Notes under the pieces: model-generated
The model's input: the letters and a program-made list of their open reading frames with translations, nothing else
Databases searched by the model: none
What the model was told of the DNA's origin: nothing
Position numbers and translations under genes: made by a program
Shown: positions 5,910 through 7,218 of the stretch, in pieces
How the letters are laid out: each line of letters begins with the position of its first letter
How positions within the stretch are numbered: position 1 is the first letter of the stretch
From: Candidatus Aenigmatarchaeota archaeon
GTDB taxonomy: Archaea > Aenigmatarchaeota > Aenigmatarchaeia > QMZP01
DNA length: 7,218 bases
Direction: 5' to 3'
Assembly: GCA_015520105.1 (NCBI GenBank)
Contig: WAQT01000025.1
Location: 1 to 7,218 of the forward strand

Positions 5910-6902
5910 TCAGAATAAATGCTCCTCTGTAGTCTTCGCCTCGTCCCCGGGCCTGCACACTATCACTTCCTTCACGCCGTTCAGGCCCTCCAACCTCTTC
6001 TTCAGCTCCTGAACGTCCTTCTCCATGCACATCACCTTGACGTTCGGCCCGGCATCTATCGTGAAATAGGATTCAAGACCTTCCTCGCGCCACGCCATCA
6101 CTGCATGGATTATCTCCATGGTTGCGGGGTTCCAGTAGATTATGGGAGGCTTTGTCGTTATCATGGTCGCGTGCATTTTCAGGCAGTTGTATTCCGCGAC
6201 AGAGCCGACCTTTGCGAAGTCTTTCTCGAGTATCCCCTGCCTCACTGCGTCTATATCATCCTGAACGGTCTCGAGCCATCCCTTGTAGTAGGGGCAAGTC
6301 TTCACTGTCTGCGCCATGCCGGCCCTGGACTTCACCTTCTTCTCCTCTGTGGACACGATTGTGGTGAGCATCCTGAAGTCCCAGTGGTCCTTCGGAGCTA
6401 TCTGCACAGCGTAGCTGTCAGAGCCGTCCTTCTTCTCTCCCCTTTTCCACTCAACGAACCCGCCCTCTATGGAGCGGCACGCGGAGCCGGAGCCCCTTCT
6501 TGCAAGAATGGATAACTCTCTCTTATCCAGATTGAGGCCTGCTGCCTTCGAGGCGGCAAGGGCGAGGGCAGCATAACCGGAAGCTGAAGAAGCGAGACCC
6601 GCCGCTGTCGGGAAGTTGTTCTCGGTCGCAATCTTTGCCTTCTCCCTGATGCCCGCCATCTCCCTCACGATGTCCATAAAGGCGACGGTCTCTTCATACT
6701 CCCTTCCCTCGGAAATCTCTTTCCCGTTGAATATGAGGATGTCCCTCTCATACTCCGGGCTGAACTCCACTGTCGTTCTCGTGTTAAGGCCGTCGAGCGT
6801 CATGGAAATGCTTCCGTTGTTTGGAAGCATGAGCTTCGAATCCCTCTTTCCCCAGTATTTTGTGAGCGCTATGTTCGAATTCGCAATCGCGGACGCTTTC
6901 AT
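5910..6902 (-). CDS. mvaD: Diphosphomevalonate decarboxylase (GHMP family)
   Basis: It catalyses the ATP-dependent decarboxylation of mevalonate 5-diphosphate to isopentenyl diphosphate. The 330-residue protein has the family's N-terminal block IALTKYWGKRD (11-21) and PNNGSISMTLD (27-37). The ATP loop is NFPTAAGLASSASG (96-109), the substrate loop is RRGSGSACRS (135-144), and TIDAGPNVKV (281-290) contains Asp283, the expected catalytic Asp. Keeping both the KYWGK lysines and DAGPN argues for true diphosphomevalonate decarboxylase rather than mevalonate 3-kinase or the phosphomevalonate decarboxylase of haloarchaea. The start is supported by GAGGT at 6913-6909, 6 nt upstream, and by a promoter at 6957-6944. 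It is the first gene of a pair with the HAD hydrolase and lies apart from the two mevalonate kinases, separated by the HD/methyltransferase operon. A sampled row is about 65% GC. Confidence 0.93.
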   Translation of the reverse strand: MKASAIANSNIALTKYWGKRDSKLMLPNNGSISMTLDGLNTRTTVEFSPEYERDILIFNGKEISEGREYEETVAFMDIVREMAGIREKAKIATENNFPTAAGLASSASGYAALALAASKAAGLNLDKRELSILARRGSGSACRSIEGGFVEWKRGEKKDGSDSYAVQIAPKDHWDFRMLTTIVSTEEKKVKSRAGMAQTVKTCPYYKGWLETVQDDIDAVRQGILEKDFAKVGSVAEYNCLKMHATMITTKPPIIYWNPATMEIIHAVMAWREEGLESYFTIDAGPNVKVMCMEKDVQELKKRLEGLNGVKEVIVCRPGDEAKTTEEHLF

Positions 6903-6943
6903 GTTTCAACCTCTTGGAATTGATTATTATGATAATGGACAGG

Positions 6944-6957
6944 AATAAAAAGATTTG
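6944..6957 (-). promoter_or_regulatory. Archaeal-type promoter of the decarboxylase/HAD pair
   Basis: On the minus strand CAAATC (6957-6952) leads into TTTTTATT (6951-6944), a TATA-like box. A start about 25 bp downstream would lie near 6920, leaving a leader of about 18 nt with GAGGT at 6913-6909 before the ATG at 6902. The T5 run could alternatively act as a terminator for the upstream gene. Confidence 0.5.
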
Positions 6958-7049
6958 TTGAAGCCCGCTGCCTCTCCTTTCATCCATTCCCAGAAAACTT
7001 CCACCCAAATACGCGAATCTTCTCATAGATAAGAAATGAAACAATCTGG

Positions 7050-7065
7050 TCTTCGATGCCGAAGA
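7050..7065 (-). terminator. Small stem-loop after the right-edge gene
   Basis: TCTTCG (7050-7055) and CGAAGA (7060-7065) pair perfectly around a 4-nt loop, 11 nt past the TAA of the leftward gene. The minus strand then becomes T-rich without a clean run. It may mark a transcript 3' end or protect it; with six pairs this could also be chance. Confidence 0.3.
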
Positions 7066-7076
7066 GTGGTAAACCC

Positions 7077-7218
7077 TTACTTTATGAAATCAATCCCGAG
7101 GACCTGCTCTATCTCCCTCTGCTTCTCCTCGGAAAAGCTCTTCTCCGGGCCGTATATCTGGCCGGACTTCACTCCGGTCACAATGAGCATCGCCCTTATG
7201 GTTTCCCCGAGTTCCTTG
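7077..7218 (-). CDS. C-terminal fragment of a gene running off the right edge (possible DHDPS/aldolase family)
   Basis: Only the last 46 codons are inside the window, read leftward to TAA at 7079-7077. The tail includes IRAMLIVTGVKSGQIYGPEK and then SFSEEKQREIEQVLGIDFIK. The order (amphipathic helix, TGV..G, a short proline-containing segment, then a S-EE-K-REIE-VLG helix) resembles the end of dihydrodipicolinate synthase / 2-keto-3-deoxygluconate aldolase proteins. In those the pattern is a glycine-ending helix, an R/Y-x-P segment and SEEE-type final helix. This is a weak match on a short tail; the true product may be unrelated. It is oriented like the decarboxylase but separated from it by 174 bp that include a promoter candidate, so it is probably a separate transcript. 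Confidence 0.45.
   Translation of the reverse strand, partial: KELGETIRAMLIVTGVKSGQIYGPEKSFSEEKQREIEQVLGIDFIK

Noticed and set aside
5910..6902. Mevalonate 3-kinase or phosphomevalonate decarboxylase instead of diphosphomevalonate decarboxylase
   Set aside because: The KYWGK lysines and the DAGPN aspartate are kept, and a phosphomevalonate kinase to supply the diphosphate is encoded nearby.
6784..7044. Minus-strand reading frame of 86 codons with a hydrophobic run, overlapping the decarboxylase start
   Set aside because: Its second half lies out of frame inside the well-supported decarboxylase gene, its hydrophobic stretch is the promoter/leader AT-rich DNA, and no SD precedes it.

Overview
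The window looks archaeal. Three upstream regions carry TATA-like boxes at sensible distances from strong Shine-Dalgarno (SD) sites, a likely terminator is a plain T-tract, and the first gene ends in a TrmB-like effector domain. No rRNA, tRNA, CRISPR array or mobile element was seen. I cannot place the organism below domain level. A bacterium using the mevalonate pathway is less likely but not excluded.

Layout, left to right: (1) the 3' part of a TrmB-like regulator on the plus strand (1-426); (2) a 198-bp convergent gap with short repeats, an 11-bp-arm palindrome and a probable terminator; (3) a leftward two-gene operon, mevalonate kinase (2765 to 1743) then phosphomevalonate kinase (1740 to 625); (4) a 159-bp divergent promoter region; (5) a rightward two-gene operon, an HD-domain protein (2925-4076) then a SAM-dependent methyltransferase (4079-5158); (6) a leftward pair, diphosphomevalonate decarboxylase (6902 to 5910) then a HAD-family phosphatase-like protein (5907 to 5155); (7) a 174-bp gap; and (8) the C-terminal 46 codons of a leftward gene running off the right edge, possibly of the dihydrodipicolinate synthase/aldolase family.

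Together the three GHMP-fold enzymes make the full classical route from mevalonate to isopentenyl diphosphate (mevalonate, 5-phosphate, 5-diphosphate, IPP). This differs from the isopentenyl-phosphate-kinase and anhydromevalonate-phosphate routes found in most archaea. The set is split into two leftward blocks with the rightward HD/methyltransferase pair between them. That pair has no function I can name and is the best candidate here for an undescribed system. It shares its control region with the mevalonate kinases, and its last codon overlaps, on the opposite strand, that of the HAD gene beside the decarboxylase. In all three operons the second start codon lies exactly 2 nt after the first gene's stop, which suggests translational coupling.
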